A stretch of DNA of 64,000 bases from Arthrobacter sp. AFG7.2 (GTDB lineage Bacteria > Actinomycetota > Actinomycetes > Actinomycetales > Micrococcaceae), in the NCBI RefSeq assembly GCF_002892835.1, contig NZ_PJMB01000014.1:1-64000 (forward strand), read 5' to 3'. The translations under genes were made by a program, and so were the position numbers. The notes beneath the pieces are model-generated. The model was not told the DNA's origin and did no database searches. It was given only the letters and a program-made list of their open reading frames with translations. Below are positions 16,385 through 23,602 of the stretch, piece by piece; within the stretch, counting starts at the first letter, position 1, and the number at the start of each line of letters is the position of its first letter.

Positions 16385-16569
16385 GCACGTACCTCTTCAC
16401 GGCCGCACCCGTTCAGGGGCACGAGGGCCGGCTGCCCTCGGCATGTCCGGGCTATGGATCGACATCACAAGAGTAAACATAAAAGCCCACTATCAGGTAA
16501 TTGTTGATTCCCAAAACTGCCGTGTCAGGCCCTCAACCCCGAAGCCAGCCCGGCACAGCCGTAGATAAC

Positions 16570-16603
16570 AGAAGAACCCCCGCCGCAAGGCAGGGGTTCT
16601 TCT
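16570..16603 (-). terminator. Rho-independent terminator after the first NlpC gene
   Basis: A perfect 11-bp stem (AGAAGAACCCC with its complement), an inner GCC/GGC pairing and a GCAA tetraloop lie 29 bp beyond the stop codon of the NlpC/P60 gene. The arms end in TTCT on each strand, so it may act in both directions. Confidence 0.85.
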
Positions 16604-16632
16604 GTATCCCGATGAGACAGCTAAAGCTGCTA

Positions 16633-17439
16633 TCAGTTGACGCGGATGAAAACGGGGCCGGAACCAACGTTGGCGCTGAAGACAACGGTCTGGTTTCCGT
16701 TGTAGCCGCCATGGACCGCCTGGCCGTTGCCCGCGTAGACAGCGATGTGGGCCATGCCTGAGCCACCGTTGGCGTAGTAGATCAGGTCGCCCGGCTGTGC
16801 TTCGGCGGCGCTGACCGTGCGGCCCAGGGAGAGGTATCCTGCGGGCCAGTCGTGGAAGTTGATGCCCACGGCAGCCAGCGAGTTGGTGACCAGCATGGTG
16901 CAGTCCTGCATGACACCCAGCTGGGCGTACGCTGCGGACAGGATGGCTGCACCCTTGCCGCTGGCGGAAGCAGCAGGAGCGGCAGGAGCGGCAGGAGCGG
17001 CAGCGGGAGCCGAAGCAGCAGCAACCTTGGCGGTCACCTTGGGAGCTGCAGCAGGCTGCGCCACGGCAGCGGCGGGCTTGGCCTCAACCTTGGCCTCAAC
17101 CTCAGCCTCCACAGGTGCGGGCTTTTCGATGACAGGGGCCGGCGTGGTGGTGACCGCAGGCTTTTCAAAGGTGATGGCGATGGTGGAGGCCGCGGAGATG
17201 GGCGCCTCAACCGAGGACTCTACCTCCAGGGTGGAGGCGGGGGCCGAGTCGCGCTGGACGCTGGAGTCGGCAGCGTTGGCCGCAATGCCGCTGGCCAGTA
17301 CCAGGCCGGACGCAGCCGCGATAACCGCTGCCTGGCGGCCTACGCCACCGGCGTTGTCGCCGACAGCCTTGGCAATGACTGCGATTGAGTTGGTTTTGGT
17401 GACCTCGGCGCGGTGCCGTGCGGTAGCACGAGTAGTCAT
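16633..17439 (-). CDS. NlpC/P60 family secreted cell wall hydrolase
   Basis: A 268-aa exported protein. A basic N-terminal region is followed by a hydrophobic helix (GRQAAVIAAASGLVLASGIAANAADS, about 35-60) ending at an ANA-AD signal peptidase site. A long Ala/Pro/Val/Glu linker precedes the papain-like NlpC/P60 domain: catalytic Cys near 180 (MQDCTMLVTNSL), then SLGRTVSAAEAQPGDLIYY, and His near 231 (GMAHIAVYAGN). Likely a peptidoglycan endopeptidase. ATG with AAAGAGAG upstream. No ydaO riboswitch is seen here, unlike its neighbours, and the catalytic Cys context differs from the usual DCSG. It is a paralogue of the gene at 17599. Confidence 0.85.
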   Translation of the reverse strand: MTTRATARHRAEVTKTNSIAVIAKAVGDNAGGVGRQAAVIAAASGLVLASGIAANAADSSVQRDSAPASTLEVESSVEAPISAASTIAITFEKPAVTTTPAPVIEKPAPVEAEVEAKVEAKPAAAVAQPAAAPKVTAKVAAASAPAAAPAAPAAPAASASGKGAAILSAAYAQLGVMQDCTMLVTNSLAAVGINFHDWPAGYLSLGRTVSAAEAQPGDLIYYANGGSGMAHIAVYAGNGQAVHGGYNGNQTVVFSANVGSGPVFIRVN

Positions 17440-17568
17440 CAGTTCTCTCTTTCGTATTCCTCAGGCCGTTGTGGGCACCAAGGTGTTGGACGCGCCGGCA
17501 TCTTGGGGGTACGCCGGCACGCCCCGAACGGGGATGTGGTGATTGCGGAAAGCGTGATCGAAACAAAG

Positions 17569-17604
17569 AAATAGTTCTTGGACCCGGGGGTCCAAGAACT
17601 ATTT
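17569..17604 (-). terminator. Strong terminator overlapping the stop codon of the second NlpC gene
   Basis: A perfect 17-bp inverted repeat (AAATAGTTCTTGGACCC with its complement) has a 2-nt centre (CCGG inner loop). The stem includes the TAG stop of the NlpC gene. On the minus strand it is followed by TTTCTTTGTTTC, a good T-run. Confidence 0.9.
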
Positions 17605-18381
17605 GTTGGTGGTGAAGAAAGCGGAGCTTCCGGTGGCGGCCACCGAGTGAAGCAGCGTGCCCTGGGAAGGGTTGAGGGCGCTGATCATCATGCCGTTACC
17701 GACGTAGATTCCCACGTGTGCGCCACCGTTCTGCATGACCAGGTCGCCCGGCTGCGGGGTGGAGGTGGGCGTCATTGCCGTCCAGGCGTTGACACGGGGA
17801 ATGCTGATGCCGGCCTGGGCGTAGACCCACTGCGTGAAGCCCGAGCAGTCCCAGCCGTTGGGAGTGGTGCCGCCCCAGACGTAGGGACGGCCGATGCCGG
17901 TGTAGGCAAGGGCAGCAATACCCGATGTTGCTGCGGAGGCAACGGGTTCGGCCGCTTTCTCAGCTGCAGCTTCGGGAGCGGCAGCTTCGGGAGCGGCAGC
18001 GGCAGCGGTGGATGCTGTGCGCACCCCGGCAGCTGTCCGGCTCTCGGAGGCAGTCGACTGCGCCCGCACCGGCGCCGGCTTCGGGGCCGCAGTGGTCTTC
18101 ACCACGGGACGCTCGAACGAAACGGTAGCTGTGGGTGCTGCAGTCACCGCAAGGGCAGACTGGGCGGACCCGGACTCAGTGGAAGCGGAAACACCAGCGG
18201 TGGTGTCCGCTGCCGTGGCGGGCAGGCCCATGGTCAGGATGAGGCCGGAAGCGGCAGCGATAACGGCAGCCTGGCGACCTACGGTCCCGGCATTGGCACT
18301 AACAGCCTTGGACATGGCGTCCAAAGGGTTGGTTCGAACCGTTTGCGCACGGTGGCGCGCAGAAATATGGCGTGAAGACAC
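17599..18381 (-). CDS. NlpC/P60 family secreted cell wall hydrolase, riboswitch controlled
   Basis: A 260-aa exported peptidoglycan endopeptidase. The signal helix (GRQAAVIAAASGLILTMGLPATAAD) is nearly identical in layout to the gene downstream. An Ala/Pro/Glu linker follows, then an NlpC/P60 domain with the catalytic WDCSGFTQWVYAQAG (Cys near 178) and His in GGAHVGIYVGN (near 222). Start GTG at 18381 because GGGAGAGG lies 8 nt before it and is also the end of the riboswitch. The longer frame upstream runs through the riboswitch. A ydaO-type cyclic-di-AMP riboswitch lies directly upstream, so expression should follow cyclic-di-AMP levels. Confidence 0.9.
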   Translation of the reverse strand: MSSRHISARHRAQTVRTNPLDAMSKAVSANAGTVGRQAAVIAAASGLILTMGLPATAADTTAGVSASTESGSAQSALAVTAAPTATVSFERPVVKTTAAPKPAPVRAQSTASESRTAAGVRTASTAAAAAPEAAAPEAAAEKAAEPVASAATSGIAALAYTGIGRPYVWGGTTPNGWDCSGFTQWVYAQAGISIPRVNAWTAMTPTSTPQPGDLVMQNGGAHVGIYVGNGMMISALNPSQGTLLHSVAATGSSAFFTTNK

Positions 18382-18389
18382 GAAGGTAG

Positions 18390-18567
18390 CCTCTCCCAAT
18401 GCCTGCGAGGTGAGCTGTCGGATTCGGATGGGAGTCACCCGGCCACACTGCTTCCAGAGAAGCGTTGTGACTTAACCCCAAGGCCTTTGCTGAAGCAAAG
18501 ACCAAAATTGGTTCCCCCGCCCCTGCCAGACGATGAAATGCGAACGGACCTTGAGCGGTGGCAGAGT
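18390..18567 (-). ncRNA. ydaO-yuaA (cyclic-di-AMP) riboswitch, copy 1
   Basis: Two conserved blocks of the class appear in order: GGGGGAACC (minus strand, 18518-18510) and CCGAATCCGACAGCTCACC (18427-18409), then GGGAGAGG at the downstream gene's ribosome site. A hairpin closes the 5' side (CTGCCA/TGGCAG). This matches ydaO consensus blocks that I know from actinobacterial rpf and NlpC genes. The ribosome site lies inside its 3' end, which allows translational as well as transcriptional control. Confidence 0.92.
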
Positions 18568-18585
18568 TAGGCAATCCGCACAAGA

Positions 18586-18610
18586 GCGTCAACTTCGGAA
18601 AAGTTGACGC
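18586..18610. terminator. Inverted repeat between M23 gene and riboswitch
   Basis: GCGTCAACTT and AAGTTGACGC, a perfect 10-bp inverted repeat with a 5-nt centre, lie 86 bp after the M23 stop and 19 bp before the riboswitch. It may be the M23 terminator or an operator; the following T-content is poor. Confidence 0.5.
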
Positions 18611-18641
18611 GAGTTAGACGGTACAGCAGTTTTCGAAGAAT

Positions 18642-18668
18642 GTCACATTCCGGTCACGACCGGTCACG
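18642..18668 (-). promoter_or_regulatory. Direct repeats resembling MtrA sites
   Basis: Three GTCAC copies (18642, 18653, 18663) are spaced 11 and 10 bp apart, about 75 bp upstream of the riboswitch start. Such helical direct repeats are how the response regulator MtrA binds before cell wall hydrolase genes in mycobacteria and corynebacteria. Confidence 0.5.
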
Positions 18669-18695
18669 AAGATGTGAGAGAACGCCCTCATTTGA

Positions 18696-19523
18696 CTAGA
18701 GCCAGCCCGTGGGATCGACAACTTCACCGTTGACCTGCACCTCGAAGTGGAGGTGGCAGCCAGTGGAAGCGCCGGTGGTGCCGCTCATGGCCAGGACATC
18801 CCCGCGGGAGACCGTCTGGCCTTCCTTCACGCTGAAGGACGAGAGGTGGTTGTATGTGGTTTCCAGGCCGTTGCCGTGGTCCACCACAACGCGGTTGCCA
18901 CCGCCGTACTGGTGCCAGCCCGCAAAGGTCACCGTGCCGGTGGCGGCAGCAAGGACTGACGTGCCGCACTGGGCTACGTAATCCTGGCCGCGGTGGAAGT
19001 CGCCGGAACCACCGGTAATGGGGCTGACCCGGTACCCAAAGGAAGATGCCGTGGAAAGCGTCGCAAGCGGGGCCCCAAGGCTTCCAACCGAGGCCGCGCG
19101 GGACACAGATCCGGCAGACTGGGCACTGAGCAATTGCTTCAGCTTGCCGTCAGGGTCCGCCTGGGTCACAACGGCAGAGCGGCTGAAATCGATCTGGGCG
19201 CCGGCTTCAGCAGAGATCTGCGGTTGGGGTGTGACGGCCGATGCAGCCACCGGGGTCATGGCGGAAGCATCAGTCGCCATGACAGGGCTGGTGGCCGGGA
19301 CTGTCACAGTCAACACAAGGCCGGTTGCAGCGAGGGCTATTCCGGCCTTCTGGCCAATTCCGCTTGCAGCTGCAAATTCGGTGATCTGGCGGAAGGGACC
19401 TCGACGGCGGCGCGCATCACGCTGCGGATCGCGGGGGCGTTCCGTGGTGAGGACCTCGACAACGCGCGGCGCTGAAGCGGGGACCGCCGCACGGCGGCGC
19501 CCCTTGGGGGTCTGCATGGACAA
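18696..19523 (-). CDS. M23 family metallopeptidase, secreted, riboswitch controlled
   Basis: A 275-aa zinc peptidase of the lysostaphin/LytM type that would cleave peptidoglycan cross-bridges. The basic N-tail (KGRRRAAVPAS) is followed by a hydrophobic signal helix (IGQKAGIALAATGLVLTVTVP) and a linker. The C-terminal M23 domain shows FHRGQDY (zinc His and Asp) and STGCHLHFEVQ (HxH) in the right order, and TVTFAGWHQYGGGNRVVVDHGNG between. The start may be TTG at 19523 (GAGAGG 8 nt before) or ATG at 19517. A ydaO riboswitch lies immediately upstream. Confidence 0.9.
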   Translation of the reverse strand: MSMQTPKGRRRAAVPASAPRVVEVLTTERPRDPQRDARRRRGPFRQITEFAAASGIGQKAGIALAATGLVLTVTVPATSPVMATDASAMTPVAASAVTPQPQISAEAGAQIDFSRSAVVTQADPDGKLKQLLSAQSAGSVSRAASVGSLGAPLATLSTASSFGYRVSPITGGSGDFHRGQDYVAQCGTSVLAAATGTVTFAGWHQYGGGNRVVVDHGNGLETTYNHLSSFSVKEGQTVSRGDVLAMSGTTGASTGCHLHFEVQVNGEVVDPTGWL

Positions 19524-19530
19524 GAAGGGT

Positions 19531-19755
19531 TCCTCTCTGGATAGCCTGCGAAGTTAGCTGTCGGATTCGGGTCAGAGAGTTCAAAGACCCGGTCCGCCGT
19601 GGCAAGCTTTCGGCACAGAGATGTCCCCGGAAGGATCCTTCGCTGGAAGAGGCTTGCTGCTGACGGACTTCACCCCAAGGCAGTCCCCCGGCTGCCGTTT
19701 GTGGTTCCCCCGCCTCTGCCAGTAATGACTCGTACGCCTGGTCCGCTGGCAGAGC
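19531..19755 (-). ncRNA. ydaO-yuaA (cyclic-di-AMP) riboswitch, copy 2
   Basis: The conserved blocks on the minus strand are GGGGGAACC (19711-19703), CTTGGGGTGAAG (19679-19668) and CCGAATCCGACAGCTAACTTCG (from 19570), ending at the GAGAGG ribosome site of the M23 gene. The 5' side opens with GCCAG/CTGGC pairing. It is a full copy of the class, independent of copy 1 (the P-loops differ in sequence). Confidence 0.93.
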
Positions 19756-19823
19756 TCGGCTCCGGATCAGGTAACGCTTGTGTATCAACGCTTAGGCTTA
19801 ACTATAGGGGCTTAAGTCCCAAA

Positions 19824-19850
19824 GTAACAATTCCGTTATCTTTGCGTAAC
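19824..19850 (-). promoter_or_regulatory. Second set of MtrA-like direct repeats
   Basis: GTAAC, GTTAT and GTAAC are spaced 11 bp apart about 70 bp upstream of riboswitch copy 2, in the same position as the repeats before copy 1 and separated by a similar TTCCG. Weaker match than copy 1. Confidence 0.4.
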
Positions 19851-19886
19851 TGCTCCCCGTGGGGTACGAAGCAGCGCGGCTTGCCC

Positions 19887-20582
19887 TTAGTGGACCGCAA
19901 CAAAGACGTGGGCAGCCACTTCCGGCGGCAGCTCCAAAGCGCCCTCGATACCCGGCACGCGGACCGAGATGTAGTCTCCCACCCTCTCCAGCGATACGGG
20001 AGCCCCGGGCCTGATGCCCCCCTCGTCAAGCTGGACCAGCAGTTCCGGTTCAACCTGGATCGGCTCCGCGAGGCGGCTTACGGTGACCTTCGACGCCGGC
20101 CCGTACGATTTCATGGCCTCAAGCAGGCTGACGGCCCCGTCAACTACGGGTGGGGAACTCTGGCCGCCAAGGGCAGCCAGGCCGGGGATGGGGTTGCCGT
20201 ACGGGGACTCCGTAGGGTGGTTGAGCATTTCGTAAATGCGCCGCTCCACCCGCTCGCTCATAACATGCTCCCAGCGGCAGGCTTCGTCATGGACATAGGC
20301 CCAGTCCAGTCCAATCACGTCTGCCAGCAGCCGCTCCGCCAGCCGGTGTTTCCGCATCACTTCCGTGGCACGCTTCCGGCCGGTATCGGTCAGCTCCAAA
20401 TGACGGTCCCCGGAGACAATGACCAGGCCGTCCCGCTCCATCCGGCCGATGGTCTGGGAGACCGTGGGCCCTGAGTGGCGAAGTCGTTCAGCGATCCGGG
20501 CGCGCAGGGCAACGATGTTTTCTTCCTCAAGCTCCAAGATGGTCCGAAGGTACATCTCCGTAGTGTCGATCAGATCCGTCAT
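19887..20582 (-). CDS. Iron-dependent transcriptional repressor, DtxR/IdeR family
   Basis: Represses iron uptake genes when bound to Fe2+. The 231-aa protein has the DtxR layout: winged HTH (residues 1-70, HSGPTVSQTIGRMERDGL), metal-binding/dimer domain, then an SH3-like domain. All DtxR metal ligands are at their reference positions: M10, H79, E83, H98, C102, E105, H106. The manganese-type (MntR) pattern does not apply. An iron box at 40445 in this window fits its expected target. Confidence 0.92.
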   Translation of the reverse strand: MTDLIDTTEMYLRTILELEEENIVALRARIAERLRHSGPTVSQTIGRMERDGLVIVSGDRHLELTDTGRKRATEVMRKHRLAERLLADVIGLDWAYVHDEACRWEHVMSERVERRIYEMLNHPTESPYGNPIPGLAALGGQSSPPVVDGAVSLLEAMKSYGPASKVTVSRLAEPIQVEPELLVQLDEGGIRPGAPVSLERVGDYISVRVPGIEGALELPPEVAAHVFVAVH

Positions 20583-20861
20583 CCAGCTCAGCTCCTCGAG
20601 CGCAGTACCTTGCGTTGTCCCACCGTATCGCCTGACGCGCGACGTAGTCCGCTGGCAAGCTTAGCCTATTTTGACTTTGTCCGAATAGTTGGGGGTGTCA
20701 CAGAGGGGCGTCTCAATGTCTGGACTATGACGGTCCCGGTTCCCGCGCCCACAGCTGTTCAGGCAGAATGAGGAGGGCCGGAACCGCAGTCATCGCCGAC
20801 TGCCCGCCAACCACCACCCGTCCGGACCCCAAGCCGCGTCCACGCCGAAATTGGAGCACCT

Positions 20862-21992
20862 GTGAGCGAAAACAGCATCACTATTCCCGCCGACCTCCTG
20901 CCACGGGACGGACGGTTCGGCGCCGGCCCGTCAAAGGTCCGGCAGGAGCAGATCGACGCTCTGTCCGCGGCTTCGAAAACCATCCTGGGCACCTCCCACC
21001 GGCAGGCTCCGGTCAAGAATCTCGTGGGATCGGTACGCGAAGGCCTCAGCCGGTTCTTCCGCGCGCCGGAGGGCTACGAAGTGGTCCTGGGTGTGGGCGG
21101 CTCCACTGCCTTCTGGGACGTTGCCAGCTTCTGCCTTGTCGAGCGGAAAGCCCAGCACCTCTCCTTCGGCGAGTTTGGGTCCAAATTCGCGGCGGCCACC
21201 AACAAAGCGCCGTTCCTTGATGCATCCTCCATCATCAAGTCCGAGCCCGGCACCCGGCCGGCCGCACAGGCTGAAGCGGGTGTGGATGCCTACGCCTGGC
21301 CCCAAAACGAGACATCCACAGGCGTTTCCGCCCCGGTAAAGCGCGTGGCTGGCGCAGATGAGGGCGCTCTGGTGCTGATTGACGCGACCTCAGCCGCCGG
21401 CGGCCTGGATGTGGATGTAGCGGAAAGCGATGTCTACTACTTCGCTCCGCAGAAGAACTTTGCCTCCGATGGCGGCCTCTGGCTGGGCTTGTTCTCCCCC
21501 GCCGCCCTGGAACGCGCGGCCCGGATCAAGTCGACGGACCGCTGGATCCCGGATTTCCTGGACCTGCAGACGGCCATTGACAACTCCCGTTTGAACCAGA
21601 CCTACAACACTCCGTCGCTGTCCACCCTGGTCACCCTCGATGCCCAGGTGCAGTGGCTGAACGCGAACGGCGGCCTGGACTTTGCGGCATCACGTACAGC
21701 TGATTCAGCCGGCCGCATTTACAGCTGGGCCGAGGCCTCCGAATTCGCCACCCCGTTCGTCACGAACCCGGATGAGCGCTCCAACGTCATCGCCACGATC
21801 GACTTCGACGAATCAGTGGACGCCACAGCGGTGGCCAAGGTATTGCGGGCCAATGGCATTCTGGACACCGAGCCGTACCGCAAGCTTGGCCGCAACCAGT
21901 TGCGCATCGCCACGTTCGTAGCCATTGAGCCCGCAGACGTGTCTGCCCTCCTGGCAAGTATCGACTTCGTCATCGGCGAACTGCGCAAGTAG
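20862..21992 (+). CDS. serC: Phosphoserine aminotransferase
   Basis: Second step of serine biosynthesis, transferring the amino group from glutamate to 3-phosphohydroxypyruvate; also used in pyridoxal phosphate synthesis. At 376 aa it matches the actinobacterial SerC type (RFGAGPSKVR, then SSTAFWDVA, ETSTGV). The PLP lysine sits in YFAPQKNFASDGG near residue 200. The start is a GTG with GGAG 5 nt before. The gene is divergent from the DtxR gene with 279 bp between. A terminator follows at 22056. Confidence 0.95.
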   Translation: MSENSITIPADLLPRDGRFGAGPSKVRQEQIDALSAASKTILGTSHRQAPVKNLVGSVREGLSRFFRAPEGYEVVLGVGGSTAFWDVASFCLVERKAQHLSFGEFGSKFAAATNKAPFLDASSIIKSEPGTRPAAQAEAGVDAYAWPQNETSTGVSAPVKRVAGADEGALVLIDATSAAGGLDVDVAESDVYYFAPQKNFASDGGLWLGLFSPAALERAARIKSTDRWIPDFLDLQTAIDNSRLNQTYNTPSLSTLVTLDAQVQWLNANGGLDFAASRTADSAGRIYSWAEASEFATPFVTNPDERSNVIATIDFDESVDATAVAKVLRANGILDTEPYRKLGRNQLRIATFVAIEPADVSALLASIDFVIGELRK

Positions 21993-22055
21993 CAGGCACC
22001 GGCAGTTCGGCCTCTGCAGAACGCGCCCATAAAGCAGCAAGCCTTAAAGTACGAC

Positions 22056-22090
22056 GGCGCCGCCCGGGTTGTTCCCGGGCGGCGCCTTTT
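22056..22090 (+). terminator. Rho-independent terminator after serC
   Basis: Perfect 13-bp stem GGCGCCGCCCGGG with its complement, loop TTGTT, then TTTT. It lies 64 bp after the serC stop. Confidence 0.93.
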
Positions 22091-22098
22091 GCTGTGTC

Positions 22099-22743
22099 TT
22101 AGGGGGTGGCGGTGCCGTCTTCGGAAAGCTGCCCATGGGCAGCCGGATCGGCCGCCTGGACCGCCGGCTCCGAAGCAGCTGCCGCAGGGATGCCGGCACC
22201 CTCCGGGGCATCGTCAGAGGCAGGGGCTTCGATAGCCTCAGCTTCGTCACTGCGGGTGTCCGGCTCCTCTGCCTGAACCTGCTCCAGTTCCGGGTCCTGC
22301 TCATCCTCGGGCCGGACCCGTTCGGCCCAGGGCACCCAATCCGGGGCAAGGATGGAATCTTCGGACGGCAGCAGGCCGAGCTCGTTGACGGTGACCACCT
22401 TCGAGCGCGAGTTCCGGGTCAATACCGCGTACCACTGCCAGCCCAGGTAGCCCGGCAGCCTGGATTCAAACAGGTGCGTCACCAGCCGGTCACCCTCGCT
22501 CTTTGCGGCAAGGTGGCGGCCGATGGTGTTGGCTGCGGTGATGCCCTCAACAGCGGCGCGGGCCGTGTCCACGGCCGCAGCCAGGAACGCATCAGGCTTC
22601 CCAGTCCGCCACACCGGGACACCGGCGTTTCGCTTGGACGCAGCCTTCGCGCCCGCACCTGCAGGGGCTGCAGCAGCACCTCCCGCCGTCGGGCTGTCCT
22701 GTTCCCGCACGGCTGGTGCCGGCTGATCAGCTTCCGGGTTCAT
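22099..22743 (-). CDS. DUF3027 family protein
   Basis: A 214-aa cytoplasmic actinobacterial protein. The N-terminus is low complexity (Ala/Gly/Pro). The core reads VWRTGKPDAFLAAAVDTARAAVEGI...VTHLFESRLPGYLGWQWYAVLTRNSRSKVVTVNELGLLP, with W-P/W-A-E-R, the DUF3027 signature, followed by an acidic tail. Function unknown. It is 6 bp after the cold-shock protein gene and reads the same way, a conserved pairing in actinobacteria. Confidence 0.85.
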   Translation of the reverse strand: MNPEADQPAPAVREQDSPTAGGAAAAPAGAGAKAASKRNAGVPVWRTGKPDAFLAAAVDTARAAVEGITAANTIGRHLAAKSEGDRLVTHLFESRLPGYLGWQWYAVLTRNSRSKVVTVNELGLLPSEDSILAPDWVPWAERVRPEDEQDPELEQVQAEEPDTRSDEAEAIEAPASDDAPEGAGIPAAAASEPAVQAADPAAHGQLSEDGTATP

Positions 22744-22749
22744 CAGGGC

Positions 22750-23133
22750 CTAAACGTCCAGCTCGTCGGCAACCTTACGCAAGGCAGCGGCGATGGCCTT
22801 GCCCTTGTTGCCTTCCGGGTATTTGCCTGCGGAGAGGGTTCCGGACAGGTTGTCCAGCACAGTCACCAGGTCCTGCACCAGCGGGGCGAGATCCTTGGCA
22901 CTGGGGCGCTTCGCCTTTGCTATCGACGGCGTCTTGTCCAGTACGCGCAGGCCCAAGGCCTGGGCACCCTTCCGTCCGTCAGCCACACCGAATTCAACCC
23001 GGGTGCCGGCTTTGAGTTCTGTTACGCCCTCGGGCAGCGACGATTTGGGCAGGAATACCTCCTGGCCGTCTTCTCCTGCGAGGAACCCAAAGCCCTTGTC
23101 CTTGTCATACCACTTGACCTTGCCGGTAGGCAC
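22750..23133 (-). CDS. Cold-shock domain protein with C-terminal extension
   Basis: An RNA-binding cold-shock domain (TGKVKWYDKDKGFGFLAGEDGQEVFLPKSSLPEGV, residues about 3-67) contains the RNP1 motif KGFGFL. A C-terminal helical extension (about 60 residues, LAPLVQDLVTVLDNLSGTLSAG...) is absent in plain Csp proteins. I start at GTG 23133 because GAAGAAGG lies 8 nt before and MPTGKVKW is the family opening; the longer frame to 23169 lacks a site. Paired with DUF3027. The extended form is typical of actinobacteria. Confidence 0.85.
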   Translation of the reverse strand: MPTGKVKWYDKDKGFGFLAGEDGQEVFLPKSSLPEGVTELKAGTRVEFGVADGRKGAQALGLRVLDKTPSIAKAKRPSAKDLAPLVQDLVTVLDNLSGTLSAGKYPEGNKGKAIAAALRKVADELDV

Positions 23134-23358
23134 GTAATCAACCTTCTTCGTTCTGACGTCTTCTGACACGGCCGGCCGTCACCGCATCCGCATTGCTGTG
23201 CGGGTTCAGGGTATGGCGGCTGCGGACCGTGTTGGTCTATACCCCAAGGTTATCCTGCCCGCCGCTCTATTCCTGCTTTCAACGGCTCTGCCGAAGGTTT
23301 CAATACTCCCTGCGGCAGCGTTCACTCCGAAGACTGAAGGAGCGGTAGCGTTGCGTCC

Positions 23359-23592
23359 ATGACACCCTCGCGCTACCGGCGTCCCCTGATGATCCTCGCC
23401 GCAGCTGTTGCCGTGCTCTCGCTGGTGGCAGTAGGCGCCGTGATGACCCTGGCCTTCGCCGGGTCCGTGGCTCCGGCGTGGGTCACGTACTCGGCCCTTT
23501 ACGGCCTGCCGCTTGCCTTCCTGCTGATGCTTTTCCTGGTTCTGGACAGTGTTGCAGGCCGGCGCCGGGCAGGAAAGCCTGACCGGCGGTAA
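23359..23592 (+). CDS. Small two-TM membrane protein
   Basis: A 77-aa protein with two hydrophobic helices (about 10-32 and 42-65) and a basic C-terminus (RRRAGKPDRR). The ATG at 23359 has no strong ribosome site. Its stop is 10 bp before the helicase-like gene start. Function unknown; likely real because of the clean TM pattern and the direction shared with the following genes. Confidence 0.6.
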   Translation: MTPSRYRRPLMILAAAVAVLSLVAVGAVMTLAFAGSVAPAWVTYSALYGLPLAFLLMLFLVLDSVAGRRRAGKPDRR

Positions 23593-23602
23593 CGTTGGAC
23601 TG

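Noticed and set aside
16970..17160. Repetitive sequence suggestive of a tandem repeat or CRISPR-like array
   Set aside because: It encodes the Ala/Pro/Glu linker of the NlpC protein; short codon repeats without spacers.
17440..17568. A third ydaO riboswitch before the first NlpC gene
   Set aside because: The conserved blocks GGGGGAACC and CCGAATCCGACAG are absent in this leader.
19790..19815. Iron box before the M23 gene (TTAGGCTTAAC)
   Set aside because: Only one half-site resembles the DtxR consensus; the other half does not match.
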